A DNA stretch of 64,000 nucleotides from the NCBI GenBank assembly GCA_035946625.1, contig DASYZE010000084.1:23913-87912 (forward strand). Direction: 5' to 3'. Positions 41,546 through 50,886 of the stretch are shown here, piece after piece (position 1 is the stretch's first letter; each line of letters begins with the position of its first letter). A program made the translations under genes and the position numbers. Origin of the DNA: DASYXZ01 sp035946625. Lineage in GTDB: Bacteria > Acidobacteriota > Terriglobia > UBA7540. The notes below the pieces were generated by a model that did no database searches, was not told the DNA's origin, and was given only the letters and a program-made list of their open reading frames with translations.

Positions 41546-44284
41546 ATGGCTATCAAAAGGCAAAACGGCAAACTTGAGCGGCGCGAATTTCTAAAGAAGG
41601 TCACCGCCGGCGGGGCGCTGCTGGGTAGCGCGAAAGTCGCCGCCGCGGCTGGCAAACAATCGGCCGGCGCGCCGGGGAAAAAGGCGGGAAGGTCGGGACC
41701 CGCATCGGCGCCTTCCGGCTCACGCATTGATTTTCCCCGCTCATTCACCGGGCGGCATTTGAAGATGATCGGCTTTCCCCTGGGAGGAATTGGCACCGGA
41801 GTTATTTCGCTGGGCGGAAGGGGCCAATTACGCGACTGGGAAATCTTCAACCGGCCGGACACCGGGAATTTCCCGGAATACTGTTTCCCGGCGATTTGGG
41901 CGCAGTCGGGAAGTGGGAAGCCGGTGGCGCGCATTCTCGAATCGCGCATCCAGTATCCTTATGAAGGAGCAGACGGATTGGGGGCCAGAAACGCTCCGGG
42001 AATGCCGAGGTTCGAGGAGGCCACATTGAGCGCCGCCTATCCGCGCGCGAGAATTATTTTCCGTGACAAGAAAATTCCGGTCCAGGTCTCTCTGGAAGCG
42101 TTCAATCCGCTTGTACCTTTGGATCCGGAAGCCTCCGGGCTGCCGTGCGCGGTGCTGCGCTATAAAGTTCACAATCCCGGCCGTGCGCCGGTCAAGGTGG
42201 GTGTAGCTTTCAGTGTGCAGAACATGGTGGGCGATAAAGGCCGCCAGGCTGCCTTCCGCCGCGAAGAGAATTTGGTTGGACTGTTGATGGACAATCCATT
42301 TTTGCCCGCGCTCGACCCGCTGAAAGGTTCGATGGTGCTGGGCGTACTGGGCGCAGCGGAGGAAAGTGTTACCTACCTGCGCGGATGGAAGCGCGCCCAG
42401 TGGTGGGATGGCGTGCTGACGTTCTGGGACGACTTCACCGACGACGGCCGGCTGACCAGCGACGTGCCCGCGATGAGCCCGGTGGGATCGCTGGCCGTAA
42501 CCCAGGCGATTCTCCCGGAGCGCGATGCCTCCGTAACCTTCCTCCTCACCTGGTACTTTCCCAATCGCACGCCCCAACGGTGTGGTTGGGCGGCGGTTGA
42601 AGGCGATGAGAATACGGTGGTCGGAAACCATTACTGCACCCAATTTGCCGACGCGTGGGAAGTGGCGCGGCACGTGGCGCGCGAACTCCCCGCGCTGGAA
42701 GCGAGGATGGATAAATTTCTGAACGTGGTGCAATCCTCCAGCCTTCCTCCCGCCGCGCTGGATGCCGCGCTCAGCAACTTGTCCACGCTGCGCACCAACA
42801 CATCCTTCCGTACGGCCGACGGCGAGTTCCACGGGTTCGAGGGCTGCAACGAAAAAAACGGCTGCTGCCACGGATCGTGTACCCACGTTTGGAACTACGA
42901 ACAAGCCACCGCGTTGGTGTTTCCCTCGCTGGCGCACTCCCTGCGCGAGTCGGAATTCCTGCGCAATACGAAAGAGAATGGCCTGATGGGTTTCCGTTCC
43001 TACCTTCCCGACGGGAAGAAAATATGGAATCACGCGGCAGCTGACGGCCAGATGGGCTGTTTGATGAAGCTCTATCGCGACTGGCAACTCTCGGGCGACA
43101 CCGCATGGTTGAAGCGTCTTTGGCCGCAGGCCAAAAAGGCCCTTGAATTTGCCTGGATCAAGGGAGGCTGGGATGAAAACCGCGATGGGGTGGCCGAGGG
43201 CGTTCAGCACAACACCTATGACGTGGAATTTTACGGCCCTAATCCGCTGTGCGGAATCTGGTATCTCGGAGCACTCCGCGCCGGCGAGGAAATGGCAAGA
43301 GCCATGGGCGATCAGGACTCGGCGAAAGAATACGAGCGGCTCTTTGAGAACGGGAAAAAGTGGTTTGACGCGAATCTTTTCAACGGAAAGTATTACACCC
43401 AAAAGGTGGAGGGGCGCGCGCGAGAGAATATCGCCGATGGGTTGACGGGGGGCGCAGGCGCGGCCAATCCTGAGGCGCCTGATTATCAGGCGGGAGATGC
43501 CTGCCTCGTGGACCAGTTACTCGGCCAGTATATGGCGCACGTCTGCGGGCTGGGCTATTTGCTGGATGAAGACCATGTTCGCCAAACCCTGAAATCCATT
43601 TATAAATATAATTACCTCCCCAGTTTGAGCGAGCACGAAACTTTCCAGCGCACTTACGCGCTCAACGACGAGGGCGGAGTGCTGGTGGCCAGCTACCCTG
43701 CCGGCAAGCGGCCTGAAATTCCTTTCCCCTATTTTGCCGAAGTGTGGACGGGCCTCGAATATCAGTTCGCGGCCCACTTGATCTTTGAGGATATGCTGGC
43801 GGAGGCTCTCACCGTGGTGGAATCCGCCCGATTACGCCACGACGGCGAAAAGCGCAATCCCTGGAACGAACCGGAATGCGGCTACCATTACGCGCGCGCC
43901 ATGTCCAGTTGGGCGCTGTTGATTGCCTTGAACGGCTTTCACTATTCAGCGGTGGAACGCGCGCTGACCCTGACCCCCGGCACCCGAGATGCGGTGTTTC
44001 GCGGCTTCTGGACGGTCCCCTCAGGCTGGGGAAACTTTTCACGGAGGATGAGCGCTCGCGATCATCGCATTGAAATCCAGGCGCAGGAGGGCTCCCTGGC
44101 GGTGGCGCGCCTGACGGTTTCAGGCAACGGGAAAGCTGGACGAAGGAAGTTCTCCGCCAAACTGGCAGGCAAAACAATCGGAGCAACTTTGCGCGAGGAA
44201 ACCGGAAATCGATATAGCCTGGCATTGGACCGCGAAATCCGTATTGCTCCCGGACAGGCGCTTACGGTGGAAATTAGTTCTTGA
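41546..44284 (+). CDS. GH116-family glycosidase (glucosylceramidase/beta-glucosidase type), Tat-exported
   Basis: The 912-residue enzyme has a twin-arginine leader (ERREFLKKVTAGG), the GH116 N-terminal motif GFPLGGIGTGVISLGGRGQLRDWEIFN, and a catalytic (alpha/alpha)6 domain. By alignment from memory with human GBA2, the nucleophile would be E432 in GFEGCNE and the acid/base D559 in HNTYDVEFYGPN; their spacing of 127 equals that I recall for archaeal SSO1353. The final ~55 residues contain the segment later duplicated at 46637-46767. GGGAGGA precedes ATG 41546. The family cleaves beta-glucosides, xylosides or glucosylceramide; substrate open. Confidence 0.88.
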   Translation: MAIKRQNGKLERREFLKKVTAGGALLGSAKVAAAAGKQSAGAPGKKAGRSGPASAPSGSRIDFPRSFTGRHLKMIGFPLGGIGTGVISLGGRGQLRDWEIFNRPDTGNFPEYCFPAIWAQSGSGKPVARILESRIQYPYEGADGLGARNAPGMPRFEEATLSAAYPRARIIFRDKKIPVQVSLEAFNPLVPLDPEASGLPCAVLRYKVHNPGRAPVKVGVAFSVQNMVGDKGRQAAFRREENLVGLLMDNPFLPALDPLKGSMVLGVLGAAEESVTYLRGWKRAQWWDGVLTFWDDFTDDGRLTSDVPAMSPVGSLAVTQAILPERDASVTFLLTWYFPNRTPQRCGWAAVEGDENTVVGNHYCTQFADAWEVARHVARELPALEARMDKFLNVVQSSSLPPAALDAALSNLSTLRTNTSFRTADGEFHGFEGCNEKNGCCHGSCTHVWNYEQATALVFPSLAHSLRESEFLRNTKENGLMGFRSYLPDGKKIWNHAAADGQMGCLMKLYRDWQLSGDTAWLKRLWPQAKKALEFAWIKGGWDENRDGVAEGVQHNTYDVEFYGPNPLCGIWYLGALRAGEEMARAMGDQDSAKEYERLFENGKKWFDANLFNGKYYTQKVEGRARENIADGLTGGAGAANPEAPDYQAGDACLVDQLLGQYMAHVCGLGYLLDEDHVRQTLKSIYKYNYLPSLSEHETFQRTYALNDEGGVLVASYPAGKRPEIPFPYFAEVWTGLEYQFAAHLIFEDMLAEALTVVESARLRHDGEKRNPWNEPECGYHYARAMSSWALLIALNGFHYSAVERALTLTPGTRDAVFRGFWTVPSGWGNFSRRMSARDHRIEIQAQEGSLAVARLTVSGNGKAGRRKFSAKLAGKTIGATLREETGNRYSLALDREIRIAPGQALTVEISS
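44127..44257 (+). repeat. 131-bp duplicated segment, copy in the GH116 gene
   Basis: This segment of the GH116 3' end is identical to 46637-46767 except for one base (A or G in GAGGAAACC/GAGGAAGCC). Weaker similarity extends some 35 bp further upstream, with a 1-nt length difference. Near-identity inside diverged flanks indicates recent duplication or gene conversion. Confidence 0.95.
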
Positions 44285-44340
44285 CCATGCCCCCTGGAGT
44301 TGTGATCACCGAGCCATCTGTCCGCTCAAGAGGAGCGCCC

Positions 44341-46512
44341 ATGATCCGACGAATCGCAATATCAATCTTATGGTTGAGCGCCCTGCTGGCGCCAGCGCTG
44401 GCGCAAGACAACGCCGCGCGCTGGAAGCAGGAGGCCAGGAACGTCACCATCATCCGCGATGATTGGGGCATCGCGCACGTCTATGGAAAAACCGACGCTG
44501 ACGCTGTCTTCGGCATGGAATACGCCCAAGCCGAGGACGATTTCAATCGCGTCGAGACCAATTACATCAACGGGATGGGGCGGCTGGCGGAGTCGGAAGG
44601 CGAGTCGAAAATTTATCAGGACCTGCGCATGAAACTTTTTATCGATCCGGAGACATTGAAGGCGCAATACGCGCAAAGCCCGGCGTGGCTGAAATCGTTG
44701 ATGAACGCTTTCGCCGATGGTTTGAACTTTTACCTTTACCAGCATCCGGAAGTAAAGCCGAAGGTTATCAGGAAATTCGAGCCCTGGATGGCGCTCAGCT
44801 TTACCGAAGGGAGTATTGGAGGCGACATCGAGCGCGTGAACCTCCGGCAGCTTGCGGCGTTCTACGGCCATGGGCCGGTGGCCCGGGCGCTGTCGGCGGA
44901 CAAGGATGAAACTGGCGAAAGGTCAGGATCGAACGGAATGGCCATCGCGCCCTCGAACACGGTTGGCCACCATGTCCTGCAGCTCATCAATCCCCACACC
45001 TCTTTCTATTTCCGCTCCGAGCTTCAGATGGCGAGCGAGGAGGGATTGGATGCTTACGGCGCCGTGACCTGGGGCCAATTCTTTGTGTACCAGGGGTTCA
45101 ACCCGCGCATCGGTTGGATGCACACCACAAGCGGAGCCAACGCCATCAGTGAATATCTGGAGACGGTGATGAAGAAGGGCGACCGTTTTTATTACCAGTA
45201 CGGGAGCAGGGAGCGTCCGTTTGAGACCAAGACGATCACCATACCTTACCGGACTGATCGCGGCATGGCGGAAAAGAAGTTTACGGTCTATCGCACACTT
45301 CACGGGCCTGTGATCGGCGAGCAGAACGGGAAATGGGTGACCATTCGCCTGATGCAGGAACCGGTCAAAGCGCTCATTCAGTCCTACACCCGCACCAAGA
45401 TGAGGGACTACAAATCATTCCGGCAGACGATGGAACTGCACACCAATTCGTCGAACAACACGATTTTTGCCGATGCCGATGGCGACATCGCCTACTTCCA
45501 CGGCAACTTCATTCCCCGGCGCGATACCCGGTTCGATTGGACCAAGCCGGTGGATGGCACGAATCCCGCGACGGATTGGCATGGACTTCTTTCCGTTGAC
45601 GAGACGCCGCACTTGCTGAACCCCAAGAGTGGCTGGATCTATAACTCCAACGACGCGCCGTGGTCTGCGGCGGGGCCGGATAGTCCGAAGCAGAAAGATT
45701 TTCCGATTTACGTTGAGACCGGCGGGGAATCCGCGCGCGGACGCCACGCCGTGATGGTTCTTGAGAAAAAGAAGGATTTCACCCTCGATTCCCTGATTGC
45801 GGCGGCTTTCGACAGCTACCTGCCGTGGTTTGAGAAACCTTTGCCCGCGTTGATTAAGGCGTGGGACCAGGTTCCCGACTCGGATCCGCTGAAAGCGAAA
45901 CTGGCCGAACAGATCGGGCTTCTGCGCGCATGGAATCTGCGCTGGGGAGTGAATTCAGTCCCTACGTCGCTCGCGGTCTTCTGGGGCGAGGATATAATGC
46001 GGCACGTGGGCCGCGATGCGAGAAGTTCGGGCATGCCCGCGTACGACTATGTGGGGGGCAAAGTGCCCGCGGGGCAGCTTCTGCAATCGTTGGCGGCGGC
46101 ATCCGACCGGTTGACGGCGGACTTTGGAACGTGGAAGACACCCTGGGGGAACATCAACCGCTTCCAACGCCTGGACGACGATATCGTTTCGCACTTCGAT
46201 GACGCCAAACCAAGCATTCCCGTCGGGTTCACTTACTCGCAGTGGGGCTCGCTGGCGTCTTTTAGCGCGCGCCCATATCCGGGAACCAAGAAGTGGTACG
46301 GTACCAGCGGAAACAGCTTCGTGGCCGTGGTTGAATTTGGGAAGACCGTGCGCGCAAGGGCGGTCACCGCGGGGGGCGAAAGCGGCCATCCCGCCTCGCC
46401 CCATTTCGATGATGAAGCCCGGCGATACAGCACGGGCGACCTGAGAGACGTCTACTTCTACCGCTCGCAGCTTCAGGGGCACACGGAGCGGCAGTACCAT
46501 CCCGGAGAATAG
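44341..46512 (+). CDS. penicillin acylase family Ntn hydrolase, exported
   Basis: The 723-residue precursor has a signal peptide (IAISILWLSALLAPALAQ), an alpha-chain region (about 25-190), and the autoproteolysis site ERSGSNGMAIAPS, where Ser197 would become the N-terminal nucleophile of the beta chain, with oxyanion and binding-pocket regions following (WGQFFVYQGFNPRIGWMHTTSGANAI). The family cleaves amide bonds of penicillins, acyl-homoserine lactones or acyl-amino sugars. ATG 44341 follows GAGGAG; an earlier frame start at 44281 precedes the signal. It lies 56 nt after the GH116 gene, probably in the same operon. Confidence 0.9.
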   Translation: MIRRIAISILWLSALLAPALAQDNAARWKQEARNVTIIRDDWGIAHVYGKTDADAVFGMEYAQAEDDFNRVETNYINGMGRLAESEGESKIYQDLRMKLFIDPETLKAQYAQSPAWLKSLMNAFADGLNFYLYQHPEVKPKVIRKFEPWMALSFTEGSIGGDIERVNLRQLAAFYGHGPVARALSADKDETGERSGSNGMAIAPSNTVGHHVLQLINPHTSFYFRSELQMASEEGLDAYGAVTWGQFFVYQGFNPRIGWMHTTSGANAISEYLETVMKKGDRFYYQYGSRERPFETKTITIPYRTDRGMAEKKFTVYRTLHGPVIGEQNGKWVTIRLMQEPVKALIQSYTRTKMRDYKSFRQTMELHTNSSNNTIFADADGDIAYFHGNFIPRRDTRFDWTKPVDGTNPATDWHGLLSVDETPHLLNPKSGWIYNSNDAPWSAAGPDSPKQKDFPIYVETGGESARGRHAVMVLEKKKDFTLDSLIAAAFDSYLPWFEKPLPALIKAWDQVPDSDPLKAKLAEQIGLLRAWNLRWGVNSVPTSLAVFWGEDIMRHVGRDARSSGMPAYDYVGGKVPAGQLLQSLAAASDRLTADFGTWKTPWGNINRFQRLDDDIVSHFDDAKPSIPVGFTYSQWGSLASFSARPYPGTKKWYGTSGNSFVAVVEFGKTVRARAVTAGGESGHPASPHFDDEARRYSTGDLRDVYFYRSQLQGHTERQYHPGE

Positions 46513-46611
46513 CTCGCATCCAGCGGCCACCGGTCGGGCATCGATACCACCCAAGAGGCAGAGTTTGATGGCCGCGTGCCTGTAGCACAAAGCGAGTCCG
46601 GTCCCTGAGCG

Positions 46612-47049
46612 GTGGTGCGCCTGGTGCTTTCGGGCTACGGGAAAGCTGGACGAAGGAAGTTCTCCGCCAAACTGGCAGGCAAAACAATCGGAGCAACTTT
46701 GCGCGAGGAAGCCGGAAATCGATATAGCCTGGCATTGGACCGCGAAATCCGTATTGCTCCCGGACAGACGCTTGCAGGCGAATCGACCCTTTCGCCCGCC
46801 ATCCTGGCGCAATATGTGGGGACTTACGAACTGGCGCCGGGCTTTGGCATTGTGATGACGATCGAGAACGGCCAGATGATGACGCAAGCGACAGGGCAAT
46901 TCAAGTTTCCGCTTTTTGCGGAATCGGAGTCGAAGTTCTTCCTGAAAGTCGTCGATGCGGAAGTGGAGTTCTTCAAGAACGATAAGGGCGAAGTGGACCA
47001 TCTCGTGCTTCACCAGGGCGGGCACGAGACAAAGGGTGTGAAGAAATAG
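46612..47049 (+). pseudogene. chimeric fragment: GH116 C-terminus joined to DUF3471-like domain
   Basis: The 145-codon frame (GTG start) begins with about 50 residues copied from the GH116 C-terminus (GKAGRRKFSAKLAGKTIGA) and continues as a DUF3471-like domain (LSPAILAQYVGTYELAPGF; TQATGQFKFPLFAESESKFFL). That domain usually ends serine beta-lactamase-type proteins. There is no signal, no catalytic part and no good ribosome site, so it is best read as a deletion or recombination scar, or the tail of a lost hydrolase gene fused at the repeat. Expression is possible but unsupported. Confidence 0.7.
46637..46767 (+). repeat. 131-bp duplicated segment, copy in the chimeric fragment
   Basis: Second copy of the GH116 segment 44127-44257, with one mismatch over 131 bp, in the same orientation 2.5 kb downstream. 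The penicillin-acylase-family gene lies between the copies, so homologous recombination could excise it. Confidence 0.95.
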
Positions 47050-47058
47050 GAGCCTGAA

Positions 47059-47095
47059 GGATCGATCCTCGTCGATGCCCGCCTCAATGGCGGGA
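47059..47095. other. palindrome and hairpin in the gap before the kinase gene
   Basis: AGGATCGATCCT (47059-47070) is a perfect 12-bp palindrome, and CCCGCC-TCAAT-GGCGGG (47079-47095) is a perfect 6-bp hairpin with a 5-nt loop. They may mark the end of the upstream transcript or be operators; no T-run follows. Confidence 0.35.
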
Positions 47096-47204
47096 GCGTC
47101 CTATATAGATATCGAGTGGTCCGCCGCAAGTCCAGTTTGGCGGGTCGGCAAACGATAAGTGGTTTTTCACCCTCTAAAACAATCTTCTCACTTTCGCCGG
47201 CGCG

Positions 47205-47233
47205 TGCACTTTTATTTTGGCATCCTGTATAAT
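47205..47233 (+). promoter_or_regulatory. promoter of the kinase-STAND gene, possibly leaderless
   Basis: TATAAT at 47228-47233 is a consensus -10; TGCACT at 47205-47210 is a weak -35 at 17-bp spacing. A start site about 7 nt downstream falls at about 47240, leaving only a few nucleotides before ATG 47246. No ribosome site is seen, which fits leaderless translation. Confidence 0.5.
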
Positions 47234-47245
47234 CCTGTGCTGTCC

Positions 47246-50200
47246 ATGTCCCTCGCAACGGGCTTTAAATTAGGTCCCTACGAAATCATTTCTTCCCTCG
47301 GCGCGGGTGGAATGGGAGAGGTATATCGCGCGCGCGACTCGCGCCTCGGCCGCGACGTCGCCATCAAGGTCTTGGCTGAAGACAAAGCCAGGGATCGGGA
47401 AATGCTGGGCCGATTCGAGCAGGAAGCGCGCTCGGCCTCCGCACTGAACCATCCCAACATCATTACCATTTACGATATCGGCCAGTTTGCGCCCGGCGAG
47501 CACTCCGTTTCATACATTGCCATGGAGTTTGTTGATGGCCCCAGCCTTCGGGAGATTATTTCGAAAGGCCAGGTAACCATCGAACAGGTTCTGGAAATCT
47601 CCACGCAAGCAGCCCAAGCTTTGGCGGCGGCCCATGACAAAGGGATCGTGCACCGCGATCTTAAGCCAGAGAACATTATGGTCACCGGACCGTCGGGCGG
47701 CAGGCCGGGATTGGTGAAGATCCTCGATTTTGGCTTGGCAAAGCTCGAGGTCCACAGCCTGGCCACGGACCCATCATCGGCGGACACCACTGCCCGGCTG
47801 GCCACGCGGGCGGGAGCCATACTGGGAACCATTGGTTATATGTCTCCGGAACAATCGAGCGGGAAGGAGGCGGATTTCCGTGCCGACCAGTTCTCTCTGG
47901 GCGCCATACTTTATGAAATGGTGACGGGACGCCGGGCCTTCCAAAAATCAACCAGTGTGGAAACGCTGGCGGCGATCATTCGGGAAGAACCGGAATCGAT
48001 CAGCCAACTCAATCCCCAGGTTCCGCTCCCTTTGCAATGGGCCATCAACCGTTGCCTCGCGAAGAGCGCTGACGCCCGTTACCCTTCCACTCATGATCTG
48101 GCGAGAGATCTCGCGATCGTACGGGACAATCTCGGAGCCACGGACCAGGAACCCGCCGGTGCACGGCTCCACAATCTGCCCATTCAGCGAACCGCTCTGA
48201 TCGGACGCGATCAAGAATTGGCGGCCGTCAAGCAAATACTTCTGCGGCAGGACGTTCGGCTGTTGGTGTTGACCGGTCCGGGCGGCACCGGCAAGACTCG
48301 CCTGGCAGTGCAGGCGGCGGAAGAGCTTGCGGATAACTTCAGGGGAGGTGTCTACTTCATCCCCTTGGGTCTGATTTCGGATCCGAGTCTCGTCGCGCCC
48401 ACCATCGCGCAGGCGATTGGAGTTCGGCAGACCGCCGGCAACCCCATTCTCGAGGAATTGAAGGAGCACATGCGCCGGTCGCATCGCTTACCCACACTCT
48501 TAGTCCTCGACAACTTTGAGCAGGTGCTGAGCGCCGCTCCGCTGGTGGCGGAACTGTTGAAAGTTTCCTCGGTCACCAAGATTCTGGTGACCAGCCGCTC
48601 CCTGTTGCATCTTTACGCGGAGCACGAATTCGGCGTCCCGCCTTTAGCGTTGCCCGACCTGGAACGCCTGCCTGATCCCCAGACGCTGGCTGGAAATCCT
48701 TCCGTGGCTCTTTTCCTTCAGCGCGCCGCGGCTCTAAAACCCGACTTTGCGCTGACTCCGGACAACGTGCATGCTGTGGCGGAAATTTGCGCCCGGCTGG
48801 ACGGCCTGCCGCTGGCCATAGAGTTGGCTGCGGCGCGAATCAAGTTGCTTTCCCCCGCTTCCATGCTGGCTCGTCTCCAGAGCCGGCTGAAATTGCTCAC
48901 GGGCGGCCCGCGGGACCTCCCCGAGCGCCAGCAGACTCTTCGCGCGACGGTGGATTGGAGCTACGAACTGCTCCAGCCGGCGGAGCAAAAGCTTTTTCGG
49001 AGGTTAGCGGTATTCGCTTCAGGCTGTACGCTGGAGGCCGCCGAAGCCGTTTCGGATGCCAAAGGCGACCTGGAGACTGACTTGCTTAACGCTATGGAGT
49101 CCCTGGTGGACAAGAGCCTGCTGCAACAAAATGAGCAGAAGGATGGCGAGGCCCGATTTCGAATGCTGGAGACTATTCGCGAGTATGCGCTGGACCTTCT
49201 CGCCAGCAGTGGTGAGCAGGACGCCATCCAGCGGGCCCATGCAGCTTACTGCCTGATTTTGGCCGATGAAGGTGCTGCCGAAATGAACGGGGAGAATGTG
49301 CAGACGTGGGTCAATCGATTCGATTTGGAACAGGACAACTTTCGGGCCGCCCTCGACTGGCTCGCTCACTCGGGAAATTCCGCCTGGGGATTGCGGCTGA
49401 GCATTGCTTTGCACTCTTACTGGCGCAAGCACGCGCATCCAGCCGAAGGGCGTGCGAGGCTGCGCACATTCCTGGATCTTCCACAAGTTGCAGGCCAGCC
49501 CAGCACCGCCGCACAAGCCCGGAAACCGGGCACGAAGGGCGGGAAGGTGCGAGCCAGTGCGTTGATCGCCATCGCAGAACTGGCGCTCGAGCAGATGGAT
49601 CTCGCCTTCGCTCGCGCCTCCTTGGAGGAGGCCGTAGAGATCTACCGTGAACTCGGCGACCTATCGGGCGTGGCGGTGACCCTGAACTCCCTTTCAGTGG
49701 TGCGGCGCAATCAAGGCGACTACGCCGCCGCGCGTTCTCTGCTGCTGGAAACGATTCAAATCTGGCAGGAAGGCGGCGACCCAGTTTCCATCGCTCATGC
49801 CTTGAGCAACCTTGCGGACGTAGCAAGGGAGCAACACGATTATGGCGGCGCACTTTCTTTGTGCCAGGAAAGCCTGGCCATTTTTCGCCGCCTGGGTGAC
49901 CGAACCGGCATGGCGTGGGTGCTCAACCACCAAGGCGACTTCCTGCGGGAACAGGGCGACATGATAGCGGCACGCGCCCTCTACGAGCAGGCCCTGGAGA
50001 TTTTTCGCGAACTCGGCAACCGGGTCGGGAGTGCACGTTCATTGACCGACCTTGGCAATCTCGCGAGCGACGAGGGCGAATACGGTACGGCCCAGGCTAT
50101 GCACGCCGAAGCCCTGACCCTTTTTTCACAGTTGGGAGAAACCAGGGATGTTACCCGCCTGCTGGAGCATATCGCGTGCGCTGCCGCCGACCAAGGTAAT

Positions 50201-50416
50201 TGGGAACGCGCATTGCGTGTTGCGGGCGCGGCCGCCGGTCTGCGGAAAAAGTTCGGGACACCGCTTCCCAACTCCACCAAGGCCCACCTGGAAACCAGGC
50301 TCGATGCCGCCCGTCAAAATTTGACAACCGGCGCCGCGGCCACAGCGTGGATGGAGGGCACAGGCATGACTTCAGGAAAAGCCATTGAATATGCCCTGGA
50401 TCGGAAGCAGGGATAA
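47246..50416 (+). CDS. Ser/Thr protein kinase fused to STAND ATPase and TPR repeats
   Basis: The 1056-residue protein starts with a Hanks-type kinase (about 10-280): G-loop GAGGMGEVY (19-27), K41 in VAIKVL, HRDLKPENIM, DFGLAKL and GTIGYMSPEQ, all intact. An NB-ARC/STAND ATPase follows with P-loop GPGGTGKT (344-351) and LLVLDNFEQVL, then a helical arm and TPR repeats (about 760-1040). No membrane segment is visible. It probably responds to a TPR-bound ligand or partner by ATP-driven switching coupled to phosphorylation (inference from STAND proteins such as AfsR/MalT). Start ATG 47246 fits the family; an upstream frame is not conserved. It converges 9 nt from the DUF4242 gene. Confidence 0.9.
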   Translation: MSLATGFKLGPYEIISSLGAGGMGEVYRARDSRLGRDVAIKVLAEDKARDREMLGRFEQEARSASALNHPNIITIYDIGQFAPGEHSVSYIAMEFVDGPSLREIISKGQVTIEQVLEISTQAAQALAAAHDKGIVHRDLKPENIMVTGPSGGRPGLVKILDFGLAKLEVHSLATDPSSADTTARLATRAGAILGTIGYMSPEQSSGKEADFRADQFSLGAILYEMVTGRRAFQKSTSVETLAAIIREEPESISQLNPQVPLPLQWAINRCLAKSADARYPSTHDLARDLAIVRDNLGATDQEPAGARLHNLPIQRTALIGRDQELAAVKQILLRQDVRLLVLTGPGGTGKTRLAVQAAEELADNFRGGVYFIPLGLISDPSLVAPTIAQAIGVRQTAGNPILEELKEHMRRSHRLPTLLVLDNFEQVLSAAPLVAELLKVSSVTKILVTSRSLLHLYAEHEFGVPPLALPDLERLPDPQTLAGNPSVALFLQRAAALKPDFALTPDNVHAVAEICARLDGLPLAIELAAARIKLLSPASMLARLQSRLKLLTGGPRDLPERQQTLRATVDWSYELLQPAEQKLFRRLAVFASGCTLEAAEAVSDAKGDLETDLLNAMESLVDKSLLQQNEQKDGEARFRMLETIREYALDLLASSGEQDAIQRAHAAYCLILADEGAAEMNGENVQTWVNRFDLEQDNFRAALDWLAHSGNSAWGLRLSIALHSYWRKHAHPAEGRARLRTFLDLPQVAGQPSTAAQARKPGTKGGKVRASALIAIAELALEQMDLAFARASLEEAVEIYRELGDLSGVAVTLNSLSVVRRNQGDYAAARSLLLETIQIWQEGGDPVSIAHALSNLADVAREQHDYGGALSLCQESLAIFRRLGDRTGMAWVLNHQGDFLREQGDMIAARALYEQALEIFRELGNRVGSARSLTDLGNLASDEGEYGTAQAMHAEALTLFSQLGETRDVTRLLEHIACAAADQGNWERALRVAGAAAGLRKKFGTPLPNSTKAHLETRLDAARQNLTTGAAATAWMEGTGMTSGKAIEYALDRKQG

Positions 50417-50425
50417 TTTCGGCGG

Positions 50426-50698
50426 TTATTCCCCGTCGGCCGCATCAAGCAGCCGGCGCACTGCGGAAATTCGATTTGCAGGGAGACCAGTCATTCTGGC
50501 GTGCTTCTGAATTGTCTCTGCGTCAGGTGCAAGGTAAACACAGTACACCTTGTTGTCCGTAATGTAGCTGTGCAGCCATTGAATCTGCGGCCCCAACTCC
50601 CGAAGGGCGGCCACCGATTTCGTCGCGGCGGCATGAAATTGATCTTCCGTCATCTCACCCGCACCGGGAATCTCACGCTCAATGACAAATTTCGGCAT
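50426..50698 (-). CDS. DUF4242 family small protein
   Basis: The 90-residue protein PKFVIEREIPGAGEMTEDQF ... VYCVYLAPDAETIQKHARMTGLP matches the DUF4242 fold (ferredoxin-like, SCO4226/nickel-binding-like proteins). ATG 50698 follows GAGG at 8 nt; a GTG 9 nt earlier falls within the ribosome site. It converges with the kinase gene. Function not established. Confidence 0.8.
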   Translation of the reverse strand: MPKFVIEREIPGAGEMTEDQFHAAATKSVAALRELGPQIQWLHSYITDNKVYCVYLAPDAETIQKHARMTGLPANRISAVRRLLDAADGE

Positions 50699-50886
50699 AA
50701 AGTGCACCTCGATGTGAATTCTCCCTCATCTTAACACGAAGAATGAATTGCCAAATCATAAAGGTCCCTTGACTTAAAAAATACACAAAGATGCCCCCCA
50801 AGGATGGGTCCAAGATAGGGTCCCGCGATGTGCGATTGCGGATATAAGTTCGAACGTCTACAGCCGATATATGAATGGCCACCTCT

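Noticed and set aside
41040..41546. Plus-strand frame of 168 codons before the GH116 gene
   Set aside because: It overlaps the Crp/Fnr gene start antisense and covers the promoter region; composition is not protein-like.
41828..43402. 524-codon minus-strand frame inside the GH116 gene
   Set aside because: It is the antisense shadow of a clearly conserved glycosidase; high G+C suppresses stops in this frame.
45955..47025. 356-codon minus-strand frame over the acylase 3' end
   Set aside because: It is antisense to conserved acylase coding sequence and the duplicated segment; no domain is recognisable.
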